Source: Marinigracilibium pacificum
GTDB lineage: Bacteria; Bacteroidota; Bacteroidia; Cytophagales; Cyclobacteriaceae
Direction of reading: 5' to 3'
Assembly: GCF_012926615.1 (NCBI RefSeq)
Contig: NZ_JABBNU010000008.1
Coordinates: 236,247 to 300,246, forward strand
Length of the DNA stretch: 64,000 nucleotides
The notes beneath the pieces were generated by a model. The model saw only the letters and a list, made by a program, of their open reading frames with translations. It did not search any database and was not told the DNA's origin. How positions within the stretch are numbered: position 1 is the first letter of the stretch; each line of letters opens with the position of its first letter. Positions 9,783 through 22,300 of this stretch are shown piece after piece. A program made the translations under genes and the position numbers.

Positions 9783-12020
9783 ATGGTTTTAAGATTTTTT
9801 TATTTCATGTGTAGATTAAATACCTGTTTCAACACCATAACATTTTTACTGGTATTACTTCTATTTTTTAGTGGAAGATTGTCAGCACAGGAAAAATCTA
9901 AACTTCCAGATATTGAAGAAGTAAAATTGATTGGAGTTGATCGCCCCGATACTTCCGGACTTCATCATGTCGTAAGAAACCTGGAAGATAATTTGGATCA
10001 CTTCCCGGTAAAATCAGCAGCCTTTTATTATCATCAATTAGGTAAGTATTATTCGCTGCAAAGCCCAAATTATAGAAAGGCAGCAAATTATTTTAATCGT
10101 TCACATGAATTGGTTTCAGATCTACCTGATAGCTTGAAAAACATTGAATATTCAACACTGGAAAATCTGGGTCTGGTATATACAAAGCTTTCAAAATTTG
10201 ATTCATCAGTTTGGGCATATGAGCTAGCATTAAAATTTATCGAACAAATAAATAATGAGACATATAATTCCAAGCAAGCCTTACTTTATATCCATTTAAC
10301 TGAGCTTGCTTTAAATGGTTTTAATAACCTTAAACTGAGTAAAGAATACCTAGATAAAGCAAAAAAATACCGGAATTTTGCATTGGACACCACTGAAATA
10401 GACTGCCAATTAGCAACAAGCTATGGACGGTATTTTTTTAACGAAGGGAACTATGACTTAGCAAAGGAATACTTCCAGAAAAGTTTAAAATTAGCAGAAC
10501 TTCGGAATCCAAGGGAAAGAAGAAATTTACAAAACATATCCTACTCATATCTAGCAAATATTAATTTTGATATTGGAAATTATAAAGAAGCCCTGAAATA
10601 TGACCTTTTATCTCTTGAACTTGAAAAAGGAGAAAATAACCCTGCAAATTTGATTGCCTCTTATAACAATCTGGGAGAAGACTACTTATTAGTTGGCAAA
10701 CCTGATTCTGCTTTTTATTATTATTCTCAAGGCCTTCAGTTAGCTGAAAATTTGGGATCTGCGGAGCGAAAAATCGAAGTACTAGGGAATTTACATGAGT
10801 TTTATGCTGGCCAAAATGATATGTCAAGTGCCTATAATACTTTAAAAGAACGTAGTTTCTTAATTGATACTTTAACTGCCCATAAAACTAAAATCAGGTA
10901 TAATGAACTCCTTAGAAAATATGAGGCCGAAAAGCAGGAAAAGGAAATAAAGGAACAGCAAGATCAAATTGATTTATTAAAAGCCCAGGAAGAATCGGCC
11001 CGGTTAAGGTTAATTCTGATTATTTCTGTAATTGTGATTGGTCTGGTAATCGCCTTTTTCATTATCAGAAACAATATAAAAACCAGGGAAATGAAGGCAA
11101 GGCAAATTCAGGAGATGAGTCAGTTTAAAGATTCAGTTACCGGGATGCTTGCCCATGACCTAAAAAACCCGTTATCGGTCATACTTAAAAAACATGATAA
11201 CAATGAGACTGTTAATTATATGGCCGGGAAAATGCTGACTCTGGTTCAAAACATGCTAGATGTTAGAAAACTTGAGCAAGCTAAGTTAGTCCTGCAAAAA
11301 GAACCATATTCTCTGGAGACAATAATTGATGATGCATCAAATCAGGTCAAACCTCTATTGGATGAAAAAAACATTCATATTAATACCGATCTCGATTCTA
11401 GCTGGGTTAATGTTGATAAAGAACTAATTCAAAGAGTGTTTATAAATCTATTTACTAATGCAATAAAATATTCACCTCTCAACAGTAGTATATTGGTTAA
11501 GTCTGAATCGACAGGAAACAAAGTAGCTATTAGTATTACAGACTCTGGCAATGGTATTTCAGAGGAAGATATTAATGTAATATTCGAACCTTACAGACAG
11601 GTTTCGCCCCTTTCTTCAGGTAATGTCGCATCGACAGGGCTGGGTCTTACTTTCTGTAAGCTGGCTATGGAAGCCCACCATTCGAATATTGATGTAGACT
11701 CTAATCCGGGAAATGGCACAACCTTTACATTTGAATTGGAAAAATCCAGTGTTCAAACACAAGCGGCCACAAAAGTTGAGGTTGAAAACAACAACCAATT
11801 GACCTCTAGTGAGAGGTCATATGCTTCCGAAGTTCTTCCAAAACTTCAGACACTGAAATTCCATAACGCATTATTTCTTGATGATGTAATGGATGAAGTA
11901 GATACTAAAGACTTAAAAAACCTCAAACCAATAATAAAAGCCTTGAGCAATGCTGCTTTCTCTGACAACAGAGCTCATTATGACAAGTTAATTGAAGAAA
12001 TGAAGCAAATGACGGTTTAA
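9783..12020 (+). CDS. TPR-containing membrane sensor histidine kinase
   Basis: The 745-residue protein starts with a signal peptide (cut near SAQ, residue 36). Periplasmic TPR repeats fill about 60-360, then a charged coiled coil, one membrane segment at about 406-428 (LILIISVIVIGLVIAFFI) and a cytoplasmic kinase core. The H-box is MLAHDLKNPLSV with the phospho-accepting His near 458. N-box NLFTNAIKYSP lies near 555-565, with G1 ITDSGNGIS and G2 STGLGLTFC near 617-626. About 80 residues follow the ATPase domain and match no family I recognise. The dimerisation domain is short. The partner is probably the convergent response regulator at 12028-12894. The signal sensed is unknown. Confidence 0.88.
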   Translation: MVLRFFYFMCRLNTCFNTITFLLVLLLFFSGRLSAQEKSKLPDIEEVKLIGVDRPDTSGLHHVVRNLEDNLDHFPVKSAAFYYHQLGKYYSLQSPNYRKAANYFNRSHELVSDLPDSLKNIEYSTLENLGLVYTKLSKFDSSVWAYELALKFIEQINNETYNSKQALLYIHLTELALNGFNNLKLSKEYLDKAKKYRNFALDTTEIDCQLATSYGRYFFNEGNYDLAKEYFQKSLKLAELRNPRERRNLQNISYSYLANINFDIGNYKEALKYDLLSLELEKGENNPANLIASYNNLGEDYLLVGKPDSAFYYYSQGLQLAENLGSAERKIEVLGNLHEFYAGQNDMSSAYNTLKERSFLIDTLTAHKTKIRYNELLRKYEAEKQEKEIKEQQDQIDLLKAQEESARLRLILIISVIVIGLVIAFFIIRNNIKTREMKARQIQEMSQFKDSVTGMLAHDLKNPLSVILKKHDNNETVNYMAGKMLTLVQNMLDVRKLEQAKLVLQKEPYSLETIIDDASNQVKPLLDEKNIHINTDLDSSWVNVDKELIQRVFINLFTNAIKYSPLNSSILVKSESTGNKVAISITDSGNGISEEDINVIFEPYRQVSPLSSGNVASTGLGLTFCKLAMEAHHSNIDVDSNPGNGTTFTFELEKSSVQTQAATKVEVENNNQLTSSERSYASEVLPKLQTLKFHNALFLDDVMDEVDTKDLKNLKPIIKALSNAAFSDNRAHYDKLIEEMKQMTV

Positions 12021-12027
12021 TTTGTCA

Positions 12028-12894
12028 CTAAATAGCTGCAATAATATCTCTCAGGTTATCCTCTTCGCTAATATTTAGTTTCTTTTTTAATCTGGAAAGA
12101 GTTACCCGGGCACTTGAAGCTGTAATATTAAGCAAGTTGGCAATTTCCTTGTTATCCATACCTAACTTCAAGTAGGCACAAAGCTTTAAATCTTTATGGG
12201 AGATATCACTACCCTGTTGTTGAATAGTATCAAAAAATTTGGGATGTACCTCTTCAAAATGAAACTTAAAAGTATCCCAGCTTTTGTCCACATCGAAATA
12301 ATTCTGAATACGCCTTTTAAGATCTTTTATCTCGGGGGTAAGCTTATTACAAACAGTATAGGCCTTTCTCTCAATCGCATCCAGCTCATCAAAAAAACTA
12401 CTTAGAAGATTATTTTGCTCAACAATAAGCATTGATGTGGTTGTGAGCTTTCTACTTTTAAGCTCGATTTCACTCTTTAATAATTGTTGAATGGCCAGAT
12501 TTTGCTCCTTTATTCTCAAAGCTGTATTTATACGTGCAATTAACTCAATAAACTCAATTGGTTTACGAACAAAATCAACTGCTCCAGCTTCCAAAGCTAT
12601 TCTCAAATCTTCAGACTGGGTCATCCGCCCTGTAGCTATTATAACAGGGATATTTTGAGTCCTTTCAGATTTCCGGATCGCTCTAGTGGCCTCAATTCCA
12701 TCCATCTCAGGCATTTCCCAATCCATAATAATGATATCAGGAAGTTCCTCCTCAGCCACCCTTAGAGCCATTTTACCATTCCCGGCATTTAAAATTTGAA
12801 TGTCATCATAATAATCTTTTAATTCAGCATTAATTATCCTGATTATTTCCCTTTCATCATCAGCTATTAGTATTGTTTTCTTCCTAAGGCTCAT
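12028..12894 (-). CDS. Response regulator with receiver, helical linker and C-terminal HTH
   Basis: The start at 12894 (MSLRKKTILIADDERE) is chosen over a longer in-frame form because it begins just before the receiver fold. The 288-residue protein has a receiver domain with acidic pocket ADDE, phospho-acceptor Asp58 (IIMDWEMPEMDG) and the conserved Lys in VRKP near 109. A long, probably coiled-coil middle part follows. The end (about 232-288: AYLKLGMDNKEIANLLNIT..VTLSRLKKKL) resembles a LuxR/GerE-type DNA-binding helix-turn-helix. It ends 7 bases from the stop of the convergent kinase. Pairing with that kinase is inferred from position. Confidence 0.87.
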   Translation of the reverse strand: MSLRKKTILIADDEREIIRIINAELKDYYDDIQILNAGNGKMALRVAEEELPDIIIMDWEMPEMDGIEATRAIRKSERTQNIPVIIATGRMTQSEDLRIALEAGAVDFVRKPIEFIELIARINTALRIKEQNLAIQQLLKSEIELKSRKLTTTSMLIVEQNNLLSSFFDELDAIERKAYTVCNKLTPEIKDLKRRIQNYFDVDKSWDTFKFHFEEVHPKFFDTIQQQGSDISHKDLKLCAYLKLGMDNKEIANLLNITASSARVTLSRLKKKLNISEEDNLRDIIAAI

Positions 12895-12953
12895 TATTAT
12901 TAAAAAATTGTATGACCAATTGAAATTTGCATGATATAACACCATGAATCGTC

Positions 12954-12984
12954 CGAAGATAATTATTTATCGGTCTAATATCAA
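12954..12984 (-). promoter_or_regulatory. Putative Bacteroidota-type promoter of the response regulator
   Basis: Read on the minus strand: TTG at 12984-12982, a 20-base spacer, then TATCTTCG at 12961-12954. It matches TAnnTTTG at 7 of 8 positions and lies about 60 bases upstream of the chosen start. Confidence 0.45.
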
Positions 12985-13353
12985 TTACCAATTCATTAAT
13001 CCATGACAATCAACTTATTGATTATTGAAACTATATCATAAATACATATTAGAGTTTCATGACAATCATAATAGTAATTTTTTATCCCGTACAATTGCCT
13101 GAAAATGCTAATGATTCATTTTTAAACACATGAATATCTGATTTTCAATCTATTTATTCCTTCTTGTAACGCTTTGTTAACGCTCCAAAATAGGACTTGA
13201 AAAAAAAGCTCCCCACATTTGCGACATACCTTTTAAGTGAAATTAAATATTAAATACTTTCAACTTAAATTTTTTAAACATTGCCATATCATTCAAGACA
13301 ATTTCCAGAAAAAGGTTAAAACAGAAATAAACTTTTGGTCTAATACTCACACC
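12985..13353. other. Intergenic region upstream of the giant T9SS protein
   Basis: AT-rich spacer shared by the two divergent transcripts. On the + strand CACATTTG at 13214-13221 matches the -7 element at 7 of 8 positions. The nearest TTG (13197-13199) is only 14 bases away, shorter than usual, so a promoter here is only possible. Codons from 13237 to 13353 are open in frame with the giant gene but read unlike a signal peptide. Confidence 0.3.
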
Positions 13354-16300
13354 ATGTTAACAAAAATGAAAATTCTTTCATCAATTAATTCAAAAGCCCT
13401 TTTGCTTCTGTCAGCAGGTTTTCTTTTGAGCTTTTTGGGTGTAGCACAACCCAGTCGTTCAGGCTCTATCGATCTTACCGGCGGTGGAGAAGAAGGTAGA
13501 TACATTCTAATGAACCACCAGGGCAGTGGTCAGCAAATGGGTATCGAAGGTGGTTCATTTACCATTGAAGCCTGGATCTACATGACTCAAAACTACGCTG
13601 AAGACTTTAACTTTTTTCGTCTCATTAGTGGAGATAAAGTCCTGACCGTGTCATACAAAGGTGATGGGGAAAGAAATTCAAACAGTGCATGGTCATTTGA
13701 AACCAGAGGATTACCTGAAAAAAATGGTGGTGGCTGGTACTTCACCAGAGGGTATAAAAGTGGCTACACAGCCCCAACCTTTTTAAATCAATGGCACCAT
13801 GTGGCATTCTCTGTTGATGAAGGTAGCACCATTAAGTTATATATTGATGGTGAAAGGGTTATTTATAGCACCTTAACTCATAATGGAAATGCTCTTGCCG
13901 ACCTGTGGCCTGCTGCTGGTGATGGAAAATGTGAAATTGGTGGAGCTTCAATTCACCATGGCATTAAGGGTACATTTTATACCGGAGAAGTCCGTGTTTG
14001 GGATGCTCAACTTTCTGATGCGACAATTTCTGAACACTATGATAAAGAGGTAAACAAAGCTCACCCAAATTGGAATAAATTAGTAAGATATTATCATGGT
14101 AATGAATCGTATGGAACAGACTTAAATAGAAAGTTTCAAGATCGTTCTCCGTCAGGAACTAGATATGATGCCGTCATCCACAAAACGGATGTTGGGGTAA
14201 ACATAAACTATAGCCCAATTATCAAGCCTCCAAAATTAAGTAGTCCAGTGTTTAATTTTAATTTAACTGCACGTCAGTGTGAAACACTTGGTATACCTAT
14301 TTCTTGGGACAATTTCAGATATAGTAGCTTAGGTTATATAGACTCTGATAATAGAATTTGGTATAGACTTACTCGATTATCAGATGGGAAAATAATTACT
14401 GATGGTACTTCAAGTAATGGTTATGATAACACTGTCAATAAAGGAGATAAACAACAATACAAACTACAAGCTTATTGGAAAATCGATGGAGTTGAAATTT
14501 TTTCTGATCCACTGAGTAGTAATTTCGGATCAATAAAAATGCAATACGATGCCCCTGGTAATTTCATAGTATCGACAGACAATTGTGATAAATCCATAGA
14601 TCTTTCATGGTCAGCAACGGATGGAACTCCTCCCAATTGGACAATTCAACGTGCTAATGATGCTGCTTTTACACAGGGTGTAACTACAATTAAATCTGAC
14701 CTGGAAGGTAACAACACCTCATATACACTAGAAAATCAGGAAATAGAAGTAACAAGATATTACCGTGTATTTGCCAGTGGAAAAGATGATAATGGCTGTA
14801 CTGTTTCAGGAGTCTATTCTTCTGTAAAGGAAGGTAGAACATCTTCTATTCCAGCTGCACCGACAGAAATGTCCATAGTACAAAACCTTGCAAATAAAAG
14901 CCTTGAAATAAGCTGGACTGCTCCTGAAGGGTCAAATGCAGATAGCTGGATAATACGCAGGGCAAACTTTGATGGTTCTAATGTGGTAGAATTTACAACT
15001 GACCTCGGAACCACCTCCTATATTGATACTGACCTTAAATTATGTCAGACTTATAGCTATACAATTGGGGCTGTTAATGAATGTGCTCCTGATGGAAACT
15101 TCGCAACAACTGATCTTACAGGTAATATTAGTACCGATCTTTCTGATGCAATTGCATTTACAGAAGCTTCAAAGGGTTATTTTGGCGATGCTGTTCAAAT
15201 AGAATGGGGACTAAATTCAAACCTGTCAAATATTGACCGGTTCAGAATTTACCGCTCAAGAGCTGATAAAAATAACTTCACTTTACTTAAAGTTCTGGAT
15301 AATGACCTGATTTATACTGACGAAACTGCAGTAGGTGGAGTATTCTACAATTATAAAGTTGTTGGTGAAGCGGCTTGTGAAGATAAAACTATCTATACAA
15401 ATGAAGGTATTAACATGGGCTTTGTTCTTCCTTATGGTGTTGCAAATGGCCATGTTGAGTATGATGGAGGGAATGCTGTTGAGAATGTAACAGTAAATTT
15501 CGAAAAACAATCAACCCAATCTACAGGACGAAGTCTGGCATTTGATGGCAATAGCTATGTTGAAACTAATTCCACAATTACAGAACTGGGCACTGCATCA
15601 TTTACCATGGAAGCTTGGATTAAAACCACGTGTACCGATTGCGGTATTATCAATAAGTCAAATGGTGATTATGCCTGGGAAATGGGTGAAAAAGTAATGT
15701 ACATTGATGGCAATGGGTACTTGTCTTTTGTTGGTCACTCAAGTAATTACATAATTACCAATACAATTGTAAATGACAATGAATGGCACCATGTAGCTAT
15801 TGGCTGGGATAATGAAACAAAAACTGCCAAAGCCTTTGTTGATGGCGAATCTGTTCAACTGACAACCAACTCTTACAGAGGCATGTACTCTGATGCTTCA
15901 TATACCTTTCAACTTGGAAGACCAAACGGACTTACCAATGAGGCCAAGAACTTCTTTACAGGTTATATCGATGAAATAAGAGTCTGGAATGCCTTGCGAA
16001 GTGATATTCAAATCGCAAATAATTACAATCGCTACATTAATAGTGGTAATGAAAACCTGACTGCCTATTGGAGATGTGACGAAGGAATTGGAAATAATAT
16101 CTTTGATGCTTCAAAAACAGAAGATGAGTTTAATAAGCATGATGGTACTTTTATTGGAAATATTGCTTTTTCTACCATCAAACCTTCTTCTGATCTATTA
16201 GGTATCCGAGGTATAACAAACCAGTTTGGAGATTATACTGTTGATTACATCCCTTATTCATCAGGCGGTGAAATATTTAAAGTAACTCCTGCATTGGGAC

Positions 16301-19300
16301 AACATGCCTTCGAACCTTCTTCTCGTACAGTTTTTATCGGTGATGGTGCAAAAACGCAAAATGGCCTTGATTTTACTGACATTTCAGCCTTCCAGGTTAG
16401 CGGAAAAGTAACTTATGAAAATAGCCAGGTTCCAGTTGAAGGTGTTGCTATTCTCATTGATGGAATACATGCTGTTGGCAGTGATAATCAGCCTGTTCGC
16501 ACAGATTCCGAAGGAAACTACACCATCCAGGTTCCAATTGGTTATCATTTCCTTTCTACCGAAAAAGATGGTCATACTTTCTCTGAAGGGTACTTCCCGC
16601 AGCTAAATCAATATGGCGATGTTGAAAATTATGAATTTACAGAAGACCTAACTATTAACTTCGTTGACAATACAAAAATAAAGCTTGCCGGACGTATAGT
16701 TGGTGGTACTTATGAGGGTGATAAAAAAATCGGATTTGACCTTTCTCTAAATAATGTAGGGGTTGCTGATGTAACACTAAGGCTTCAGTCTGAAGGTTAT
16801 GACCTTGATATTACAAATGATGATATTTACGATGTTATTTCGGTTACAACAGACCCTTATAGTGGCGAATATGAAATTGAGCTTATTCCGGAAAAATGGA
16901 TAGTCGAAAAAGCTGGAAATGACAGGTACTTTATTAATTCAAGTGATATTCCGGTACTCGACCTTAGCAACAGCCTGGATGAGATTGTACTAGAAGACAG
17001 CACAAATTCTACTTTTGTAAATGGTACATTAATTTATGACGTAGAAACATACAGTTATCACCACAAACAAAACTTTATTATAAGACAAACACCTTCTCTA
17101 CATGTATATGACAGTCAGGGTGAAGAATTTGACGGTGATAGCGAAATCATTTACACTTCCCAGCAAACCGGAGATCGTGATACTTTAAACCTTGAAAATG
17201 CTGGTTTTAATTTTCCAGTATTTACTCAGGCAAAGGATTATGAGATGAAAATCTATGTGTATGAAAAATATGAAAACCCTGACTATCCTGATGGGCCAAT
17301 AGTAGACCTTGTTCCTGTCAAAGATGCTGAAATAAGTGTAACCGATAACCTGGGTATTAATCCAACAGGCACTTCAGGAAAAACAATCTATGATGGTTCA
17401 TTTAGCTATATTTTCAAAGCAGGCGTTCCATCTCTTTCTGAAAATGGTGAATATTCATATACCAAAACACTTCAGGTAAACGCTAGTATAGGAAATGAAA
17501 ATGTAGTCTGGCCGGAAACTGATATTTTCAGAGGTTATATTTTAGGTGGTCTTCCTCAGGAAGGTTCCGATTTTGTTACCTATGGCCCTGAAGTTGTAGA
17601 AATGGTCTTACGTGATCCTCCCGGATCTAATTCATATGCATTTATAGAGAAAGGATCTACCTTTTCCAGATCCGAATTATGGGAAATGAATGTCAATTCC
17701 AATATCGGGTTAAACAATACCTGGCATAATGGAATGTACTTTGGTGTAGGTGGTGGTTTGGCTGGCCCTATTGTTCAGGCTGACCTGGTTGTTGACTCTG
17801 AATTAGGGATGGAAATTGAAAGAAAATTCAATGATACAGGTGAATACACAGAAACATGGACATTCAACGAACGAATTGAAACAAGTTCGGATCCTGAAGA
17901 TGTTGGTTCAGACGCAGATATTTACATCGGTAAGGCCCACAATGCCTATATTACTAAAACGAAAAGTCTGGCACTTATCGAGCGTACTTATTGCGAGGAG
18001 TTTGGTCTTGACTATCTAGATACTGGAAATGATATAGTTTTAGGTATCATTGATGGTTATGCAATTGATGAAGGTAACACGGCTACTTATTTCGCATACT
18101 CTCAACGCCATATCGTTGAAGAGCTAATCCCTGAACTTTTAGTATTGAGAGATGAGCTATTTAAATCAGGCAAATACGAATCTCACTTACCTTGGGGTCA
18201 TCAGTTCTATGGAGTTTCTAACGATAATAATACTGAAGCTTTCCAACAATTTAAGCTTGATACACTCGCTGCAAACCCGGCTATTGATACAACCCAAATT
18301 TCTTATACATTTAATTCTACTGGTGCTAATGATGAAATCGACTCTGTAGCATTCCTTAACGAGCAGTTAAGACAATGGATAAATGCTATTGCATTAAATG
18401 AAGCAGAAAAGGTTGAAGCTGCTACTACTAAAAATATCTCTATAGACGGCTCAGGTGGAGCGATAAGCGAACAAATCACTGAAACTCATTCTTCACAATA
18501 CAACTGGAAAGCAGCACGTACATTAAACTTTGCGTGGAATGCCAAGTTTGGAGCAATCACAAATGGCAAAGGCTTTACATTAAGAAATATTTTCGACCTT
18601 GGAGTAAATATAACCAACGGTGGTAGTGGAGAAAAAGAACATAACGTTACTTTTGGATATGTGATTGACGAACGTGATGAAGGTGATTATTATAGTATCG
18701 ATGTCAAAAACACACAAGGTATTGAAATATTAAACAAATCCAAATTTAGTGATTTCATCCCTTCCAAGAAGGACTTCATAGAAACTCAGGCTATTAAAAC
18801 CGGTATTGGCATTGGTGCGACAGCTGTAAAGTCAATTGGAACCAAATTAGCCTATAAATACACTATGCGTACGCACTCGTTTATTGCTACAGCAGCTTTT
18901 GCTGTTGATGCAGCAGTATTCATCTATGAACTCAGCGATGCCAGTTATAACTTATTCAACACCTACGATAAGCAGGATAATGTCGGTTTAAATAACAATA
19001 TTTCAGGTTTCAGTATATCGAGTCCGATTTTCTCGGTAAGAGGTGGTCAGTCAAGATGCCCTTATGAAGGTGGTGAAGAAACTAGTTTCTATGTTGAAAA
19101 TAATGAACCAATAAAACTTCATACGGCAACTTTACTTCGTGAAAACCCGAAGATAGATGCTGAACCTGCTGTCAGAAAAAGTGTTCCTGAAAACGAAAAA
19201 GCAGTTTTCACACTGAAACTGCAGAATGAAAGTGAGTCTAATAGTGACATATGGTATGAAATTACTGTAGACGAAGCATCAAACCCTGATGGAGCGATTA

Positions 19301-22300
19301 TCCTGATTGACGGGTTAACAGCTGAACGCTCATACCTTGTGCCTGCATGGGAAACTGTGACTAAAACACTAACTATTCAAAGAGGCGCAAGTGGAGTATT
19401 AGATTATGATAGTATCGCTGTGATCCTTCACTCGGCTTGTCAGTTCGATCCGATGACAAGTCAGGCTGATATTGCAGATACTGTATATTTATCTGCTCAC
19501 TTCCAACCCGCATGTTCAAATGTGGAGCTTGAAGGTTTAGCAGACAACTGGGTGGTGAATTATGAAGATGACAATCAGGTAGCGATAACACTAAAAGGAT
19601 ATGACATCAATCATCCTGCACTAGAAAAAATCGACTTCCAGTATAAATCTTTAAGTGGAAACCCGATTGCCGTTAAGAGCTATTTTATGGATTCTCTTTC
19701 ATCTGATTATACCAACTATGGTGATCAGGCAGAATTAATTGATAACAGAAGTGAGGTTAGCTTTATCTGGGATATTAGCGAACTGACTGACAGAACCTAT
19801 CAGATCAGAGCCAGAGCAACATGCACAGATGGTTCGGTTACCGAAACTGATTACTTGACAGGTGTCATTGATCGTGTTACGCCGGTTCCATTCGGAACGC
19901 CTCAACCTTCTGATGGAATTCTGAATCCAGCTGATGATATTTCAATTCGATTTAATGAAGAAATAGAATCAGGATTAGTTAAGGATCACAATATTAGTGT
20001 CAGAAGTATACTTAATGGATCAGATGTATCTCATGCAACTTCGGTATCATTCAATGGGGTAAATGAAAAAGCAAAAATCCCTGCGATAACACTAAATAAT
20101 AAATCATTTACATTAGAATACTGGCTGAAAAGAGATGCCGGTTCTTCAGGAATAGTTTTCACAAAAGGTTCCGGGGCGGATCTTTTAGAAATTGCTTTCA
20201 GTTCAGATGAAACTATTTCTATTAAAATGGGATTACAAACATTTGATGTTAATCCAGCAGCCTATTATAGCAGTGTTACTCCTGTAAATGCATGGCATCA
20301 CTGGGGTCTAGCCTACAATAAGGAAACTCATGAATTAATATTCTTCATGGATGATCAGTTACTGACTTTACAAAATAATATTTTATTCTCTGCTAATGAC
20401 GTAGAAAATGCATATTTAGCTTCTGATGTTTCGGGTGTTAATCCGTTAAAGTGTCAAATTCACGAAGTCAGATTATGGAATAAAGCGCTACCGGTTAGTG
20501 AGTCTGTTGAATATATGAATCAAACTCTATCCGGAAATGAAAATCATTTGTATGGTTACTGGCCAATGGATGAAGGCGACGGAGTAATTGCTCTGGACAA
20601 AACAGCAGGCCGTAATATGACTTTCAATGCCAGCTGGAATCTGTTCCCGGGAAGTGATGCTTTTAAATTCAATGGCAGCAATCAATATCTAACTCTCGAT
20701 GGAAACAATATTGTAATAACTAATGAGACAGATTATACCATAGAATTCTGGTTTATGATGAGTACTCCTAATTCAGTTCAAACTATTTTCTCATCTGGTA
20801 AGGGAGATTTGACTGACACTCTTTATAATACCGAATTTGCAATGAGCATAAATGCCTTACCTTCTGGTCAGATCAATGTGGTAAGTAATGGTAATACTTT
20901 TGTAGCTACCAAAGCGAATTATTTTGATAACCATTGGCACCATTTTGCTTTAGTTGTTGATAGAGATGCAACTACAAAATCTTATATCGATGGAAAATTA
21001 CAAATTTCCAATAGCAATCCGGGGATAGCTGGCCTGGCTGGTAGTCAGTTATGGTTAGGTGCCAGAGGAGCTAAAACAAGTTCTTCCACAGTAGCTATTG
21101 ACCAATACTACAAAGGTAACATCGATGAGTTCAGAATCTGGAATTCAGCAAGACCTGTCAAATACATTAATAATTATAAAAACACAAAACTAACCGGTAG
21201 CGAATCCGGACTGATAGCATACCTGCCTTTTGAAACATATGAAGAGGTAATGGGAACAATTGTACGTAGTACGACACTTAGCGATGAAGCTACTCCTCTA
21301 TTCCTTACACAGGCAGGTCCTGCAATTGCAAACGGAGGTGAAACTTATACCGAAGGTGCATCTATTAAGGATAGCAGACCCGTGCAAGACATACCTTTCG
21401 ACTTTGTAGTTAATGATGATGAAATCGTAATCACACCATTGGTTGATGATTACAAAATTGAAGGGCAAACATTAGAAATCAGTGTAAGTGATATTCGAGA
21501 CCTGAACGGTAACAAGCAGCTTTCCACAGCAAGCTGGACTGCTTATGTTCAACAAAATGAATTGGTATGGCAGGAAAATACCATTGAAGTATCTCAAAAT
21601 GAAGGGTCAAGTACTACTTTCTCAGTAACTATAGCCAACCTGGGAGGTATATCAATGGATTATGATCTTGAAAATATGCCTGCATGGTTAAGTACTAATG
21701 AATCCACGGGCACAGTTCCTGCAAATAGCACTAAAACTCTGGTTTTTGAAGTTAACGCTGGTCTTAATGTGGGTTATTATGAACGTAGCATTAACCTGAG
21801 TACTTTCCAGGATTTCAACGAACAACTTACTATTACAGTTAAGGTTGTAACTCCGGCTCCGGATTGGAATATCGACATTGAAAATCATGAGTATAGCATG
21901 AATGTATTTGGTAAACTAATAATTGACAATGTTGTTTCCATAGATGAAAATGATATCGTTGCAGCTTATGTAGGAGACGAAATCAGAGGCCTTGCTTCAC
22001 CGGAGTATATTGAAACTCTTGATGAATACCTTTTATTCATGACGGTTTATAGTAACGTTTCTAGCAATGAAAAAATACAATTCAAAGTCTGGGATGCAAG
22101 TAATGCCAGAATCCATGAAGATGTCACTCCAGATATATCCTTTATTGCAAATAAAATCGTTGGTACTACTGCAAATCCACAGGAAATAATTGCCTCGGAA
22201 GCAATCTCAACTTCAGTTGACATTAAATCGGGATGGAACTGGATTTCATTTAATCTGGAATCTGATGACCTAAAATTAGTAAATAACATCTTCGGCTCAG

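Noticed and set aside
13237..13353. A start for the giant protein at 13237
   Set aside because: The extra 39 residues are Lys/Phe-rich and put the signal peptide too far from the N-terminus. The ATG at 13354 fits better.
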